Notes under the pieces: model-generated
The model's input: the letters and a program-made list of their open reading frames with translations, nothing else
Database searches by the model: none
Told to the model about the DNA's origin: nothing
Position numbers and translations under genes: made by a program
Source: Zoroaster sp. YZ-2022
Taxonomy: Eukaryota > Echinodermata > Asteroidea > Forcipulatida > Zoroasteridae
Assembly: GCA_029582265.1 (NCBI GenBank)
Contig: CM055827.1
Location: 5,776,471 to 5,840,470 of the forward strand
DNA length: 64,000 bases
Direction of reading: 5' to 3'
Shown: positions 33,688 through 53,300 of the stretch, piece after piece
How positions within the stretch are numbered: the stretch's first letter is position 1
Layout: every line of letters begins with the position of its first letter

Positions 33688-34008
33688 AGTCATAGAAGCT
33701 GCTGAGCAGACAAAAATTGCTTACCAGAAGAATTTTCTTAGCAAATTTCTTTGGTTACCAGCCAAATTGTCATACAAAATGTATACAGTTTGGCTGGTAG
33801 TCTGTTTTATCTTGCTTAGCAAAAATATTTGCTTAGCAAAATTCTCTGCTTAGTTTTTCAAAGAGCTGCTATAAGCAGAACATTTTGTAAGCATTATTTA
33901 ACAGACTACCAGCCAAAGTAAACTCGTTTTGTGTGAAGGTTTGGCTGGTAACCAACAAAACCCACTAAGCAATTTTGCCTGCTAAACGGCTCTATAAAAT
34001 TGGCCCCT
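33688..34008. mobile_element. Two back-to-back CTGCTAAGC-type MITEs
   Basis: 33688-33874 and about 33861-34008 are opposite-orientation copies of the palindromic family with GACTACCAGCCAAA and TTTGGCTGGTAACCAA cores and CTGCTAAGC-like ends. Confidence 0.6.
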
Positions 34009-34180
34009 GGTTCCACCATTAGTAATTCTAAAATTAGTTGATTGTGTTTTGTAATATCTGTATATTCATGAGATTGGTTTTCATGTGGCACCATTTGCTG
34101 TCAAATTTAATGGGTTCTGTACTGAAAACATGGTGATGTATCAATGTATGCACTGTGTACTTGTATTATCCCACTTTCGT

Positions 34181-34613
34181 AGAGCTGCTTAGCAGACAAT
34201 TATGCTATTAAGCAATATATACTACTCAAAACAATTTAGGGAACACCGGGATAATCTCAGTTAAAGCAAGATCATTTATTTCAGATAAACACAATGTTTC
34301 ACAGAATTGATGAGAAACAACTGCACAATGAAACAGATGATAAAGGATGCATGTAGTGATTACACATTTCATGACATGACTACTGAAAGAGAGAGGGGGT
34401 TGCAAATGAAAATCCCGGTTCATGGAACATTTCAAACCTATTTGATGTTAACAATCCGGTGTTCCCTAAATTGTTTTGAGTAGTATACAACAGACTACCA
34501 GCCAAAATGCATACATTTTGTAGAAAAGTTTGACTGATAACCAAAGAAATTTATTCAGCAAATTTTTCTGGTAAGCAATTTTTTCTGCTAAGCAGATCTA
34601 TGAAATTTTCCCC
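34181..34613. mobile_element. CTGCTAAGC-type MITE split by a mariner-like MITE
   Basis: The left part (GTAGAGCTGCTTAGCAG) and right part (CAGACTACCAGCCAAAATGC to AAGCAGATCTATGAAATTTT) belong to one element. The 270-bp element at 34218-34487 is inserted between them. Confidence 0.7.
34218..34487. mobile_element. 270-bp TA-flanked MITE, inverted copy
   Basis: The same ends and length as 24568-24837, in opposite orientation, with only scattered differences, so both copies appear relatively recent. Confidence 0.8.
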
Positions 34614-36531
34614 TGGACTGGGGCAAATTTCATAGCGCTGCTTACCAGGACCTAACTTCATAAAGCTGTCAAGTACACAAATTTGCAGAGCACAGACAAG
34701 TTATGCTTACCAAAGAAAAACAAAAATAAAAAGTAGATTTTAATAAACATCTACTGGCCAAAATAATGACAAAGAATGTACATGTATATGATGCGTGATC
34801 GTTTCTTGCAACAGTAACAAAACTAAAAAAAAGGAAAATTAATAAACAGCAACTGGAACAAATAGATCTGTGTCTTTAAAGGCTTATTGACCTTTGGCCA
34901 TTTCTAACCAACGACCAATAGCAAAATCTACTGCTTATCACATGACCATTTAAATCTAATACAAACAATGAAACATGGCTGAGCATTGTCCACGTACATT
35001 CAACGACACATTTAAAAAAAAAAAAATTTTCATTGGTGAAGACAACTAAGCATTCATTAACGCACAAAAAGTTGTCTTAGAATGCGTAGACAAATTTTCC
35101 CGTTGTGTTTATATGAAACGCATATTGTGTGAAATATGATGCAAATGTTGTGTGTGGAGGTGGTTAACAGGGGTTTGGCTAATATGCAAATGCCATAAGG
35201 ACAATTGGAAATGGTCTTCAAAATAGTGTTTATTGGGCCTTGACAATTGGTGTATAATTTTATTATGAATAATATGTACGATTACTCCCAAGTATTCCAA
35301 AATATATGTAAATATATCATGTAACTAAAGGTGTTTTTCTTAGGATGTTTATTTATTTGTCTCATTGTTTCCATCCATTTTCAGACTAGAATGAGTCCTC
35401 AAGTCCAAGTCCTCAGTATTGAGGTCGAGTCATGAACATGGAGTCCATGTCTGAGTCCTTTCGGGTACACCATGTAATAATCTTTTCTTGAAAGAAGTGG
35501 TGGTTCTGAGAAGAGCCGCTTGGTTAATTCTCAACATTTCGACTAGTGTGCTTCTAGCCGTCGTCAGGAGGAGACTGACGACGGCGAGAGCAATTTTAGC
35601 AAGAAATCAGCGATTCTGCCCCCATTGCGATTCTATGATGTGTGTAAACTATTCAGACTTTTTCTAATAATTTCAAGGGAATTTCTTCACATTGAGCAAT
35701 CTTTAAGAATGGTTTATATAACTAAACAGGTCATTTTGCTTCCAAGTCACAAATGCTTGAATCATACAAATCTGCCCGTTTTCCCTTCCTCCAAATCTGC
35801 ATCCCACTCTGAACCAAACACGCCTACAGGATGCCAAGACAGAATTAGACACCATTACGAAAACGAAACACCCTTTTGTGATACAAAAATGGTCTTTCAC
35901 AAACAAATAAGATACAACTTGAAATTCTTTGGTTTATTTCAAACTAAATTCAAAGGTTCCTGGAATTCCACTTCATTAAATTTGAAACACAAACCAAACC
36001 ACTACAATTATTTCAATTTCACAGAAATTTTAAGTTTTTATTCACATCTACGTTTTGTTTAATGCTAAAAAGCAACTGATTTTGGATTTACTGACAGGTA
36101 AAATTCTGTCTACTAAAATAAACAGCATGTAAACCTGCCAAAATGAAGAAAAAAATCAAACCATTCTATTATTTTTTATCTGTTTAAATAAAAAGAAAAA
36201 TCATCAAATGAGATATTTCTGTCTATAAGGCCTTCATGTTACCGAATTAGCATATATTTATTAAATTACAAAAATACATCTCTGCTTAAAACATCTTACA
36301 AAAAAAGTCAATTAAATTTGTTAATGATTGCAATTTTCTTGTTTATTTATAATGAATCTGTAACACACTCCTCAGGCACTATACTACCACATGAGCTGTA
36401 CTAAAATACCACTCCCTACATTAACGGTAGGCCCCATTTCCAAGATTATCAGGTGATAGTGTCTCTTTGAGTACTGTTGTCCCTTATGTGAAAAAATTAT
36501 CAACACAAAGTATGCCAAGTAAAGACTATTT
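34614..36531. other. Intergenic, no gene seen
   Basis: AT-rich. A hairpin-like block at about 35500-35600 (CATTTCGACTAGTGTGCTTC, CGTCGTCAGGAGGAG) resembles the palindromic family at 36532-36742. The frame at 35625-36062 has no recognisable domain. Confidence 0.35.
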
Positions 36532-36742
36532 GTGGTGACACCATGTGAAATTCTCAATTGAGTGATAATTAGTTCTGAAAGGAACTGGAGGTTACAACTG
36601 GACATTTCGATCAGTATGCTCTGATCGTCTTCAGGAGAAAGAAGATGATCAGAGCATATCTGATCGAAACGTCGAGTTGTAACCACCAGTTCTTTTCAAA
36701 ACTAATTACTACTCAATTGAGAATTTCACATGGTGTCACCGC
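36532..36742. mobile_element. Palindromic element with GATCAGAGCAT core
   Basis: Arms of roughly 100 bp: GTGGTGACACCATGTGAAAT on the left returns as ATTTCACATGGTGTCACCGC on the right, and the centre has GCTCTGATCGTCTTCAGGAG with its inverse. Non-coding foldback-type MITE. A shorter relative forms 37381-37574. Confidence 0.65.
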
Positions 36743-37030
36743 AAAGACGGCTCCGAGACTCTGGAATCATCTTCCAACTAAACTCAAATCTTGTCATAGT
36801 ATAACTAGATTTAAGTCGATGCTTAAAACTCATCTTATGTCACAATTCGTCAAAGATGATGTATATTTGTAATTGCATTGTAGGTACATGTATCTCAGTA
36901 CATATTTTTCTTCCTATGCTATCATTGTATATTGTTTGTATTCATGTTTTTTCTTTGTTTCCGTGCCTTTCTTTGAGCGCCCAGCGGGGTGGATATGTGC
37001 GCGCTACAAATCTTTATTATTATTATTAAA
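36743..37030 (+). mobile_element. LINE 3' fragment (CR1/L2-like)
   Basis: The frame TAPRLWNHLPTKLKSCH...FKSMLKTHLMSQF is the end of a CR1/L2 reverse transcriptase. It is followed by a 3' sequence ending GGGTGGATATGTGCGCGCTA and TTATTA repeats. The 5' part is missing. Confidence 0.7.
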
Positions 37031-37380
37031 CAGTCTTTACTTATCCTTTTCACCATGCAAAGTATGCCAGCCTGCTGTAACCCACTCCATGGCACTGTAC
37101 TTCAAATGTGTGCATCCACAACAGACATTGTAATGAGTTTGGGGGAAGCACTCAACACCACTAGATGTGACCATGTTTTCAGCAGAGACACACATTTTAT
37201 CTGCACACAGTAAGCATTAAAAGCTACAACTAGCTCTCGCGTATGCCGGCTGATCACCCCAGACTACACTGCTATTGTTTTTAAGACCTTGCACGTCAGT
37301 CTGTGGAATATAACGCCATGAATGGCATGGACTAGGTTATACGTAACTGACTTTGAGCATAGACCATGATAAAACCGGTT

Positions 37381-37574
37381 ACGTAAAACTTGTAGCTTTG
37401 CATGGTGAAAAGGATAAGTAAGACTAATAGCGGTGACACCATGTGAAATTCTCTATTGAGTAGTAACCTCCAGTTCTTTTCAGAACTAATTACTACTCAA
37501 TAGAGAATTTCACATGGTGTCACCGCAATTAGTCTTACTTATCCTCTTCACCATGAAAAGCTACAAGTTTTACG
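37381..37574. mobile_element. Near-perfect 194-bp palindrome
   Basis: ACGTAAAACTTGTAGCTTTG through GCGGTGACACCATGTGAAAT is repeated in reverse to 37574 around a short centre (CTCCAGTTCTTTTC). Each arm is about 90 bp. Part of one arm recurs at 41689-41757. It ends about 300 bases downstream of the SQOR stop codon. Confidence 0.7.
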
Positions 37575-37872
37575 TGCCTGTTTTTAAAAACAAAGATGGG
37601 TGCTTTGTAAAAAAAAAGGGTCCACAGGACCCGACACACTTGGAATTTTCTAGAAAATGTATAAAATGTTCCAAGATATGAGTGAAGCAAGTTAGTTTCA
37701 TCTACAGCAAGCACAGTTTGAGTGTGACTGCATGCAGTGTTTCTACATTATAAGTCATGTATTGACTGGTTGATCGGGTACTCTAGTATTAATCGACCTG
37801 TTGATGCAATATCAGCTGCAATGGGGGATGCCAAGCTGGCCCTTGGCGCGTCTGTCAGTCCATGTCAGTCAG

Positions 37873-45613
<7,741 letters not shown>

Positions 45614-45690
45614 TTATAATCTGTGACGTGAAAGAGAAACCGTAAAAGCACTATTTCTTTTTGTTATTTTGTTATTTTTTTAAAAATTGT

Positions 45691-46007
45691 TTAACCCTCC
45701 TACAATCAGTGCAATTTTTGAAGCAACCCATTCAGGCCACTCCAAGCCCCTCCAAGCCATTAGCTGTTGCCAGTGCCCTCCTTTGGTTACCCTTCTGTGC
45801 ACTGTCACACCACTGAGATTGCAGGGTAAGGTGGTCTCCCATTGATGCATTGCAGGCCATACTAATATGTTCAAATATTTACAGTGGCCTTGGGTGGCGC
45901 ACAGTTGATTTTTTAAGATTACTTAGAAAGGACAGCAGGCTTGTACATGTATGTACTGAAGGTTGCTAAAGAACATAATTTAGTGTATCAATGTGTAGGA
46001 GGGTTAA
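45691..46007. mobile_element. TTAACCCTCCTAC-type MITE, 317 bp
   Basis: TTAACCCTCCTACAATCAG and ATGTGTAGGAGGGTTAA with intact TTAA edges. It begins 78 bases upstream of the SQOR start codon, so it lies in the 5' untranslated or promoter region. Confidence 0.8.
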
Positions 46008-46189
46008 GGGAAGGTACAATACTGGGTATTGCCAGATTGTCAAAAAACTAATTAACTAAAAACTAACTTGGAGATACATGTATGTTGGTACTTGTATCGA
46101 TCATCAAAAGAAATGATTATGTCTGAGGTGCTTTCATCTTAAAAAAACAGAAATTGTTTTGTGGAATTTACAATTAAAACATAAGGCAA

Positions 46190-46530
46190 AACAAAAAAAT
46201 CTCAGGTTTCTGGTCTCCACCCGCATCGTCTCAGACCTGCGCATCGGCATTTTTAGTTTTCGGGTTTTTTTTTGCTATGAAATGATGTCCAATTTCAGCA
46301 AAAATTGCTGGATCAATTGGAATTTTGCCGTGCTGTGTTTTAAATGACTTTTTCATATAGGGATATGAACGTTTGCCCGATTTGTTAGGCCTCTCTCAGC
46401 CACCATACTTTGTGTATCACGCATTTCATTGTTTGGGGAAAAAAATTATAAAGATTACCAACAACAAAAAAAGCATCACCACACTGATTTTGAAGCCGAC
46501 TTATGACCAGAGACCAGAGATTTTTTTAAA
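46190..46530. mobile_element. GGTTTCTGGTCTCC-family MITE
   Basis: ATCTCAGGTTTCTGGTCTCC at the left; GACCAGAGACCAGAGATT at the right. The family interior (TATGAAATGATGTCCAATTT) is present. Confidence 0.7.
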
Positions 46531-47839
46531 TTTTTTTAACAGTTTATTGTTGTTTTCTCAAAAACGTGAGAACCTGTTATAATGATATATTTTATGATGT
46601 AATTTTTCGAAAACTAGTTGGTTGAATTGTACAAATGTTACCAGTCCTTCCCTATTAAATAATATGAGCTGTTGGAAACTGCTTACCAACCAAAGACACC
46701 TGTCGTAGAAATGCAAAAATAATGGCCTTGTGTTTCAAGCTTGAGGTTGGAAAGAATGATAAACTTAAACCCAACCCAACTTTTGCACAATGTCTAACTC
46801 TAAGCATGTTTTTTTTTTTAGCAGACAACAAAATGCATATTCTTTCCGTAAAATTGTACGTATTAATACAAAATTCTGCGAAGTCATACAGGTCAGTATT
46901 CAAGTTACCTTGTCACGTACACATATATTGGACATTGGCCCTTCCATGGATAATGCACTCAAGCGTGCAACTCGAATAACAATGCATAATTGTCAAGCCT
47001 GACCCTCTCACCCAAGCCCAACCAACTTAATCTACAAAAAAAAACTCAACCAAAACGACTTCACGTAATGTGCATGGTTTTATAAAGCTGTTAAAAACAG
47101 TTGAAAACACAAAACGTCTGCTTACTCACTATTAAACTGACTTTTCACCATTCCATAATCGAAAAATACTTTTAAAAAAAGGGGAATTTCGCTATAAGAG
47201 AGTCGTGTACTGACGAAAAGAACTGCATTCATGTGTGTGTCAGTCAGTACATGCAGTATTGACTTGGTTCCAAAAGTACGTCTGTGATCGTGGTTTTTTG
47301 TCTGCCAATGCAATATACGGCTCTCAGCTGCAGTATCGCATTAAATAGCGCCCTCTTGTGTATTAACCTCCGACATATATATCGCGAGTTTGGGCTGTAG
47401 CCAGTCAGTAGGGAACCTGTCTAAAACAATTACTCTAATCTCGTAAGTACCCTCGTCAACTCACGGGAATCCCAACATCCCGGTCCCCAGTGGCGTAAAT
47501 TTATTGTCAAACGAGGAGAAGTGAGGTAGGGGAGGTGCAGGAGAGGTGAGGGAAGATGGGGGTAGAGGTAGTGGTGGGGGTTGGAAGGAAATTGTTCACT
47601 GTCAAATTCCAATGATCGCCCCTGAAACAATGATCCCACCTTTGAAACATGCGGATTAAAAGATAAATAAATAAATACATTTTGAAGAAACTTATGGGAA
47701 CATAAATATTGATTGTGAGGGGGAGGGGAATGTTTGAATTTATTGAAAAAATGTGAATATTTTATTACATGTTTGAACCATTTTTGGGAAATTTTAGGCA
47801 TACTAGGAACTATATTTATACTAGGAACTATAGGCTTAA
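46531..47839. other. Region upstream of SQOR, no gene seen
   Basis: No exon recognised. A CTCF-like core in reverse (AGCGCCCTCTTGTG) lies near 47345. CAGTGGCGTAAATTTATTG at 47487 resembles a hAT-type end without a found partner. Confidence 0.35.
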
Positions 47840-48070
47840 TACACTCTTAAACTAAAGTGTTGAATCAACCATTAAAGAGTTCGGTCAGTGGCGAGTCTTT
47901 ATAAAGTTGGATTTAACTTTTAAAAGTGTTGATTTAACATTGATAAAGTTAGACTTAATTTGACTCCGTGTTAATTCAACACTTTCTCTGAGTTGAATTT
48001 AACTTTATAAAGTATTGTCACTCGCCGAACGCTTAAAAGGTTGATTCAACACTTTAGTTTTAAGAGTGTA
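47840..48070. mobile_element. TA-flanked MITE with CACTCTTAAAAC ends, 231 bp
   Basis: TACACTCTTAAACTAAAGTG and its inverse ending AGTTTTAAGAGTGTA. The interior has GTTGAATTTAACTTTA-type words in both orientations. Relative of 9838-10036. Confidence 0.8.
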
Positions 48071-48272
48071 TAGGAAGTTTTTGGAATAAAAGTGGGAACA
48101 TTTGAAACTAATGTTGCAGCCCTTTACAATGTACTTTCCCCTATCATTTTTTTTCGAACGTAGTTTCCTCCATGGTCTGAAGTGCCACTAAGGACCCTGT
48201 TACCTTTGTCGATGATTTTGTTATTTTACCAGGACCCCGGATAATCGGATAATCTTATGAACCACCTCCCCC

Positions 48273-48514
48273 CATGGGCGGATCCAGAACATTTTTTAGG
48301 GGGGCTGAGAATCAAAAACAATTATTTTTCAGTACTACAAAAATTACAATGAAATAATCAAAGGGAGAGAAAAACAAAGCACACTGTGGGAATGGGGAGT
48401 GCGTGCGTTCTCCTCTCCCCTTCTCTCTCTCTCTCTTTTTCTCTGCCTTTAAATTTTTTTAAAACGATTTTAGGGGGCTATAGCCCCCTTAGCACCCCCC
48501 TGGATCCGCCAATG
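48273..48514. mobile_element. Probable hAT-type MITE (CATGGGCGGATCCAG)
   Basis: Inverted ends CATGGGCGGATCCAG and CTGGATCCGCCAATG. The flanks are both C-runs, so a target duplication cannot be judged. Confidence 0.6.
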
Positions 48515-49030
48515 CCCCCCCCCCCGGACAAAAAGGTGAGGGTACATAATACACCCCAGTAGAACACACGCCCATATGCCATCCCCACGTACCCCAGGTA
48601 TTTGAATTCTTCCTTCTTTAATTTCAGCCCGTCAATTAATCCTTCCTTCATTTGAATCCACCATGCGTGAGACATGCGTTATTTATAATCCTTCACCTTC
48701 GAGAAAGATAGGGAACACCCGGCAAAAATGGGAAATGCCAAAAAGCGTATGGTTAATTGACACGCATCACCCCTCACCCACCCCCTTGCCATTTTCTAGA
48801 TCCACCAATAACACTGAAACATCCATCCATCTATCTTGGGCATGACAGTCAACTTTTAAAAAGGAAAGATTCATTTATGCGTAGAACATTTAATAACTAT
48901 TTTTTTAAATTAATTCATGCTGAATAAATACATTCTTAAATTCATAAACTTTTCATCGCTATCACAAATGGGCCTACACACATTTGTACTACAATAGGCC
49001 TATAATGTCAACTATTAATTTTTTTTTAAA
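48515..49030. other. Intergenic, no gene seen
   Basis: No exon or element end recognised. ATGCTGAATAAATAC...CTTAAATTCATAAACT near 48917-48950 recurs at 49286-49320 on the far side of the LINE fragment. Confidence 0.35.
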
Positions 49031-49034
49031 TAAT

Positions 49035-49280
49035 GCATGCTGAATCATCATCATCATCAGTCGGATGCAGAGCAGGCGATCACGAGTTTCTTCCATGCAC
49101 AGCGATCTTGTGCTAACTGGGCAATTTGGTCTGGACTGAGGATCGCCTCTCCATGCATCTCCCAGGAGGCGCTGGATGTATGCTACGTAGGTCATCCGTT
49201 GGCGCCCACGACGTGGTTTGCCATGTGATGGTACCGGTATATAGAGAGTATACAGTCTAGCGGGTTCATCGGTTGGCATA
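49035..49280 (-). mobile_element. LINE 3'-terminal coding fragment
   Basis: On the minus strand SHGKPRRGRQRMTYVAYIQR followed by a degraded WR-containing end and a (GAT)n tail fits the C-terminal tail seen after the reverse transcriptase of several non-LTR elements. The clade was not determined. The flanking repeat ACTTTCTTAAATTCATAAAC suggests host sequence duplicated on both sides. Confidence 0.6.
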
Positions 49281-49604
49281 CGTAGTGCTGAATAAATACT
49301 TTCTTAAATTCATAAACTGTTCATCGCTATCACAAATGGGCCTACACACATTATGTATACTAATATGCCTATATATATAATGCATTTTTGTGGGTACAAA
49401 GGTGACATTTTGTGCGAGGTGCATTGAGCCCTAGTACGCCGGAGTTCCAGTAATATGGTTTGAAGGAAGTGTAAATCATTTCCGAGACTGGAAGTGAAAC
49501 GAGTCATTTTACAATTTTCACACTGCTGGTAAATGTGATTAGATATTTGTTGAATTGTTGTTTGTACTACGCATCCGATTAATACATAATTCGACTTTAA
49601 TACT

Positions 49605-49936
49605 TTAAAGAGACAATATCACCACGATCACAGCAGACTTTCGAATGGGCATGGAATCGGCGTCCAAGGTTATGAACTCAGTGACTGAAAAAATACCATT
49701 ATCCCAGATAACAGCGCGCGATAAGATCGTATAACAGTGCCTGTTGCACACCCCTATCATTAATAAGCAACCGTTGGCTCATTATACATCAGCATACATG
49801 TACAGTGTTATGATCTTGGTCACGCCATGTTATCCAGGCCAGCGCGCACTCGTGGAATATTATTTTCAGTCACTGAGTTTTAAACCAGGACACCTGTCTA
49901 AAATCTGCTCTGATCGTGACAACACTGTCCTTTTAA
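49605..49936. mobile_element. TTAA-flanked MITE in array unit 1
   Basis: TTAAAGAGACAATATCACCA and CGTGACAACACTGTCCTTTTAA (ends within 49605-49936) are of the same family as 41770-41986 and 42315-42546. Absent from array units 2 and 3. Confidence 0.75.
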
Positions 49937-50277
49937 CAACATCACCTTAGACAGAACAAATGTCAAGAAATGATATCATCGTCAACTTTACTATATAAAA
50001 AGAAAATCTAATCATTTAAGACTACCAATAGGCCAAAACAGGGATGATAAGCCCTTTTCACACGACGAAAAAAAAATTAATTGAGAGATTTTCTCAATGT
50101 TTGAGAAATATTACAAAATGAGCTTCGTGTAAAAGGACACCAATGTTTGAGATGTCCTATATTCCTTCAGAAATTTTCTCAAACATTGACACTTTTTAAA
50201 ATAACACGAGTGATAACAACTTTATTCTGTGTTTATATTGGACGAGTTGCCTAAACACCACTGGTGTTTAACACCTT

Positions 50278-50360
50278 GGTGGCAGTGGTTACAGTGGTTA
50301 CAGTGGTTACAGTGGTTACAGTGGTTACAGTGGTTACAGTGGTTACAGTGGTTACAGTGT
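50278..50360. repeat. 9-bp minisatellite GTGGTTACA
   Basis: About nine perfect tandem copies of GTGGTTACA. The nearby open frame of repeated WLQ is an artefact of it. Confidence 0.97.
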
Positions 50361-50378
50361 CTTAGCAATCATGGCTAC

Positions 50379-50657
50379 CAAGGGCGCAACCACGTGTTGA
50401 AAGTTGGGGGGTCCCAAGCAGCCAATAGCAACGTGATCTGCGGGCGAGCGAAGCGAGCACGCCACTAGCAGCTGGGGTATTGGTTCAATATCACGTATTT
50501 CAGCGTGTTGATGGAAGTGTTGCATAATTGTGATGTCATGAATGACATTACTAGGATCATGTATACATAAAATACCAAAATGTTTTATTGAAGTTGGGGA
50601 GGTCCACATAAAAGTAGGGGGGTCGTGACCCCGACCCTCCCAGTGGTTGCGCCCTTG
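50379..50657. mobile_element. hAT-type MITE with perfect 8-bp duplication
   Basis: CAAGGGCGCAACCAC and GTGGTTGCGCCCTTG are perfect inverted ends; ATGGCTAC flanks both sides (50371-50378 and 50658-50665). 279 bp, non-coding. Confidence 0.88.
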
Positions 50658-51414
50658 ATGGCTACCCCAATTATCACTGCGGTTTCTACCGCATTTTGCA
50701 ATTTTCTGGCTCCTATACAAACAGGAGTGAAACTAACTATACCTCGGATTTCCTGAATAATTTCCCATTTGGCCATTTAGTTACAAATATTTCAGGAACC
50801 GGTAGTGAGAGAATACATCCACTTCGGCAGCAATAAATGATGATCAATAATTTGATAAGCTTCTTCCAGTTATTAACAAAACGTCTATACAAACTTCCAT
50901 TAAACTTTAGATAATTCATTGTTGGCCTTATATAACGTTGTTAACAACAACGACGTGGATTACTGTGATCCGTATCTCAAAGATGGTTTCTCTTTTTTAC
51001 GGCTAATTTTGTTTTTGAAAGGGTTGTATACCATTGGTTAAATTTCTTATACAGTGAAAATGATTAGTTACCTGGTAGCTGTAGCAGTCTAATGTGGAAA
51101 ATGGATTATGACCTTTATCCATTTCACATTTTTTAATATATTTGAACTTAATAATAAAAATACAGCATGTCGGCCGAAATAATATATAATCAGGATATCC
51201 GGGTATTATCATTACCTTTTTTTTCTTTTTTTCTTTTTTAGATTATAATTTTGTTATTATTTATGAAATAGGAGGCCCAACTTGCTGTAATGCATACTTT
51301 ATTTTTATACTAGGAAAACTGCAGGAAAAGTAGGAAAACAATGGTCGTCGGATTAGCCTATAAAAAGCTTTGGAATCTATAGCAGACCTTTAGTTGAGTA
51401 CTTTTACATGAGTA

Positions 51415-51890
51415 CGAGTATGAGTACGAGGATAGAATAATGTAATCGAGTAATAATATGAGTACGAGGACAGAATAATGTACTTGAATACTAGTGTGAG
51501 TATGAGTACAGAATAATGCACTCATATACGAAAACTCAAACTGTATAGTTGTAGATGAGTACTTTTTTTATGAGTACGGGTGTGAGTACGAGAACAAAAT
51601 ACTGTACTCGAATATTAGTATGAGTACGAGGACAGAATAATGTACTCGAATACGAAAACTCAAACTCTGTAGTCGAGTACTTTTTCATGAGTACGAGTAT
51701 GTGTACGAGGACAGAATAATGTACTCGAGTACTAGTATGAGTGATGACGACAGAATAATGTATACTCGAGTACTATAGTATGAGTATGAGGACAGAATAA
51801 TGTACTTGAGTACTAGTATGAGTGATGAGGACAGAATAATGTATACTCGAGTACTAGTATGAGTACAAGTACTCATACTCAAACTCTACG
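51415..51890. repeat. GAGTACGAGGACAGAATAAT satellite-like array, unit 1
   Basis: Degenerate repeats of GAGTACGAGGACAGAATAATG and TACTCGAGTACTAGTATGAG. The counterparts at 58564-58735 and 62829-62963 are more regular 27-bp repeats. Confidence 0.85.
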
Positions 51891-52027
51891 AGTACGAGTA
51901 CACTGCAAATATGTACTCATGGAGTACGAGTGGGCCTACGGAGTCCTACAATTCTAGAGTCTAGTACATAATCAAAATTCAAATATAATATATACCGTCC
52001 CTTTTGGAACACATTCCATTTGTAAAA

Positions 52028-52918
52028 CTAACCCAACACCACGGAATATATATATTTAATGATTTCGGCAGCTATGCATAAAATAACAAACGCTGCTCCC
52101 GCAATGAGAAACCTCTCTGGCTTGAAACTCAGAAAGTACGATACTGCAACAGAAAAGGCACTTTCGGGATTATTTCGAGACGACTTTTCCAAAGTTGCAC
52201 TGAAGTACTGCTCAGATACAATCAGAGTGGTGAACAAGGCTCGGACCTCCATTGGTCTCACTCCATTTTCTCTGACCGCTACCTCCATGGCAAAGTTCTT
52301 TGCAAATTCGAGACAATCGCCCGCAATCAAGCGATATCGTGCTGGAACAACATATAAAGACAGTAACTGGAAATATAGATAAGCCATGGCCGATTCTCCA
52401 ACAAAGAAATTTTTGGACTTCAGGAGCCAGTCAAAGTAGTACATATTTCGAGCCAAAATGTAGTTGTTGTTTTCGTCGAGGCAAATGTGGTATTGCTGGA
52501 GAGGCACAGAAGTAGCCATTCTTTTATACACATCTAAGTTTTGTGTGAGATGAAATTTGGGGCCATCTATCATCTGGCCCCATACTGGTTCAAAAAGCAG
52601 TGTGTTGAATAATTCCTTGTCCACAACGACGATTGAAGCATGTAATTGGTGAATGCTGATGAAAACATATTTGTCTTTTTCCACCGACATTTCTGCCTTG
52701 GCTGCATTTAGATCGTACACGCTCTTGTTCCGTGCACGGAGTTGCTCAGCAACCTGTATCAGATCATCTTCAAATAACCTCTTATCGATTATTTCACCGA
52801 ATGAAAAATGTGTACTTCCGGAATCATCCGCCGCCATGATGTTTGCTGCATACGGCCAACAGTACGAGAAAGCAAGCCCTACCAATGCAAATATCAACCT
52901 ATATATAGTCTGTGCCAT
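52028..52918 (-). CDS. Intronless gene for a two-TM protein with candidate permuted papain-like core (copy 1)
   Basis: 296 aa from the ATG at 52918. Open frame continues upstream without an ATG, so this start is preferred. Residues about 6-28 (YRLIFALVGLAFSYCWPYAA) form a signal anchor or signal peptide and 269-294 a C-terminal membrane helix. Between them lie an Arg/Lys-rich helix, KYVFISIHQLHASIVVVD (His90, His93) and, about 109 residues later, YRLIAGDCLEFAKNF (Cys202). His first, then Cys in an xC-E/H-F-A context, with this spacing resembles the permuted NlpC/P60-like order of LRAT and PPPDE enzymes; this is inference. One possible glycosylation site, NKS, at 64. Strong conservation with copy 2 suggests coding constraint or recent duplication. 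Confidence 0.75.
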   Translation of the reverse strand: MAQTIYRLIFALVGLAFSYCWPYAANIMAADDSGSTHFSFGEIIDKRLFEDDLIQVAEQLRARNKSVYDLNAAKAEMSVEKDKYVFISIHQLHASIVVVDKELFNTLLFEPVWGQMIDGPKFHLTQNLDVYKRMATSVPLQQYHICLDENNNYILARNMYYFDWLLKSKNFFVGESAMAYLYFQLLSLYVVPARYRLIAGDCLEFAKNFAMEVAVRENGVRPMEVRALFTTLIVSEQYFSATLEKSSRNNPESAFSVAVSYFLSFKPERFLIAGAAFVILCIAAEIIKYIYSVVLG

Positions 52919-53265
52919 ACGGGCCCATAAGCAAATTCTCACAAATGTTATGTTGGGTGTCGTTGCTGATGAAAGCTCATTTTTAAACACAACTACCAAG
53001 TTCAGTAAGAGATATAGTAATGAAGCAAGCCTGATCGATATATTTGCAGATGTACACGTAGCTATAGGCTAAAGCTGTTAAACATTGGGTCTACAATGTT
53101 ATTAGCTTCATGGTTCACCAACCCTATATTGTCAATATTTGCACGTTGCACATTTATATCAATGCAATATGCTGGTTTTTATAATGACGGTGACATAGTC
53201 CCATGCGGGTTTTATGTCACGTGAGCGCAGTCAGTGTGATTATACTGAGGAGAGAATACACATCA

Positions 53266-53300
53266 GGGGCGTATCCAGTGTCTCGAAAAAGGGGGGCACA
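53266..53300. other. Orphan hAT-type end CAGGGGCGTATCCAG
   Basis: CAGGGGCGTATCCAGTGTCT is a typical hAT terminal sequence. The same sequence is in unit 2 near 60156, so it entered before the duplication. No partner end was found in either unit. Confidence 0.45.

Noticed and set aside
35625..36062. 145-aa open frame
   Set aside because: No recognisable domain, AT-rich composition typical of intergenic DNA here, and an overlapping antisense frame.
52059..52382. Plus-strand frames opposite the 296-aa gene (also 52653-53072, 58998-59276, 59547-59960)
   Set aside because: Antisense shadows; the minus frame has membrane segments and is conserved residue by residue in both copies.
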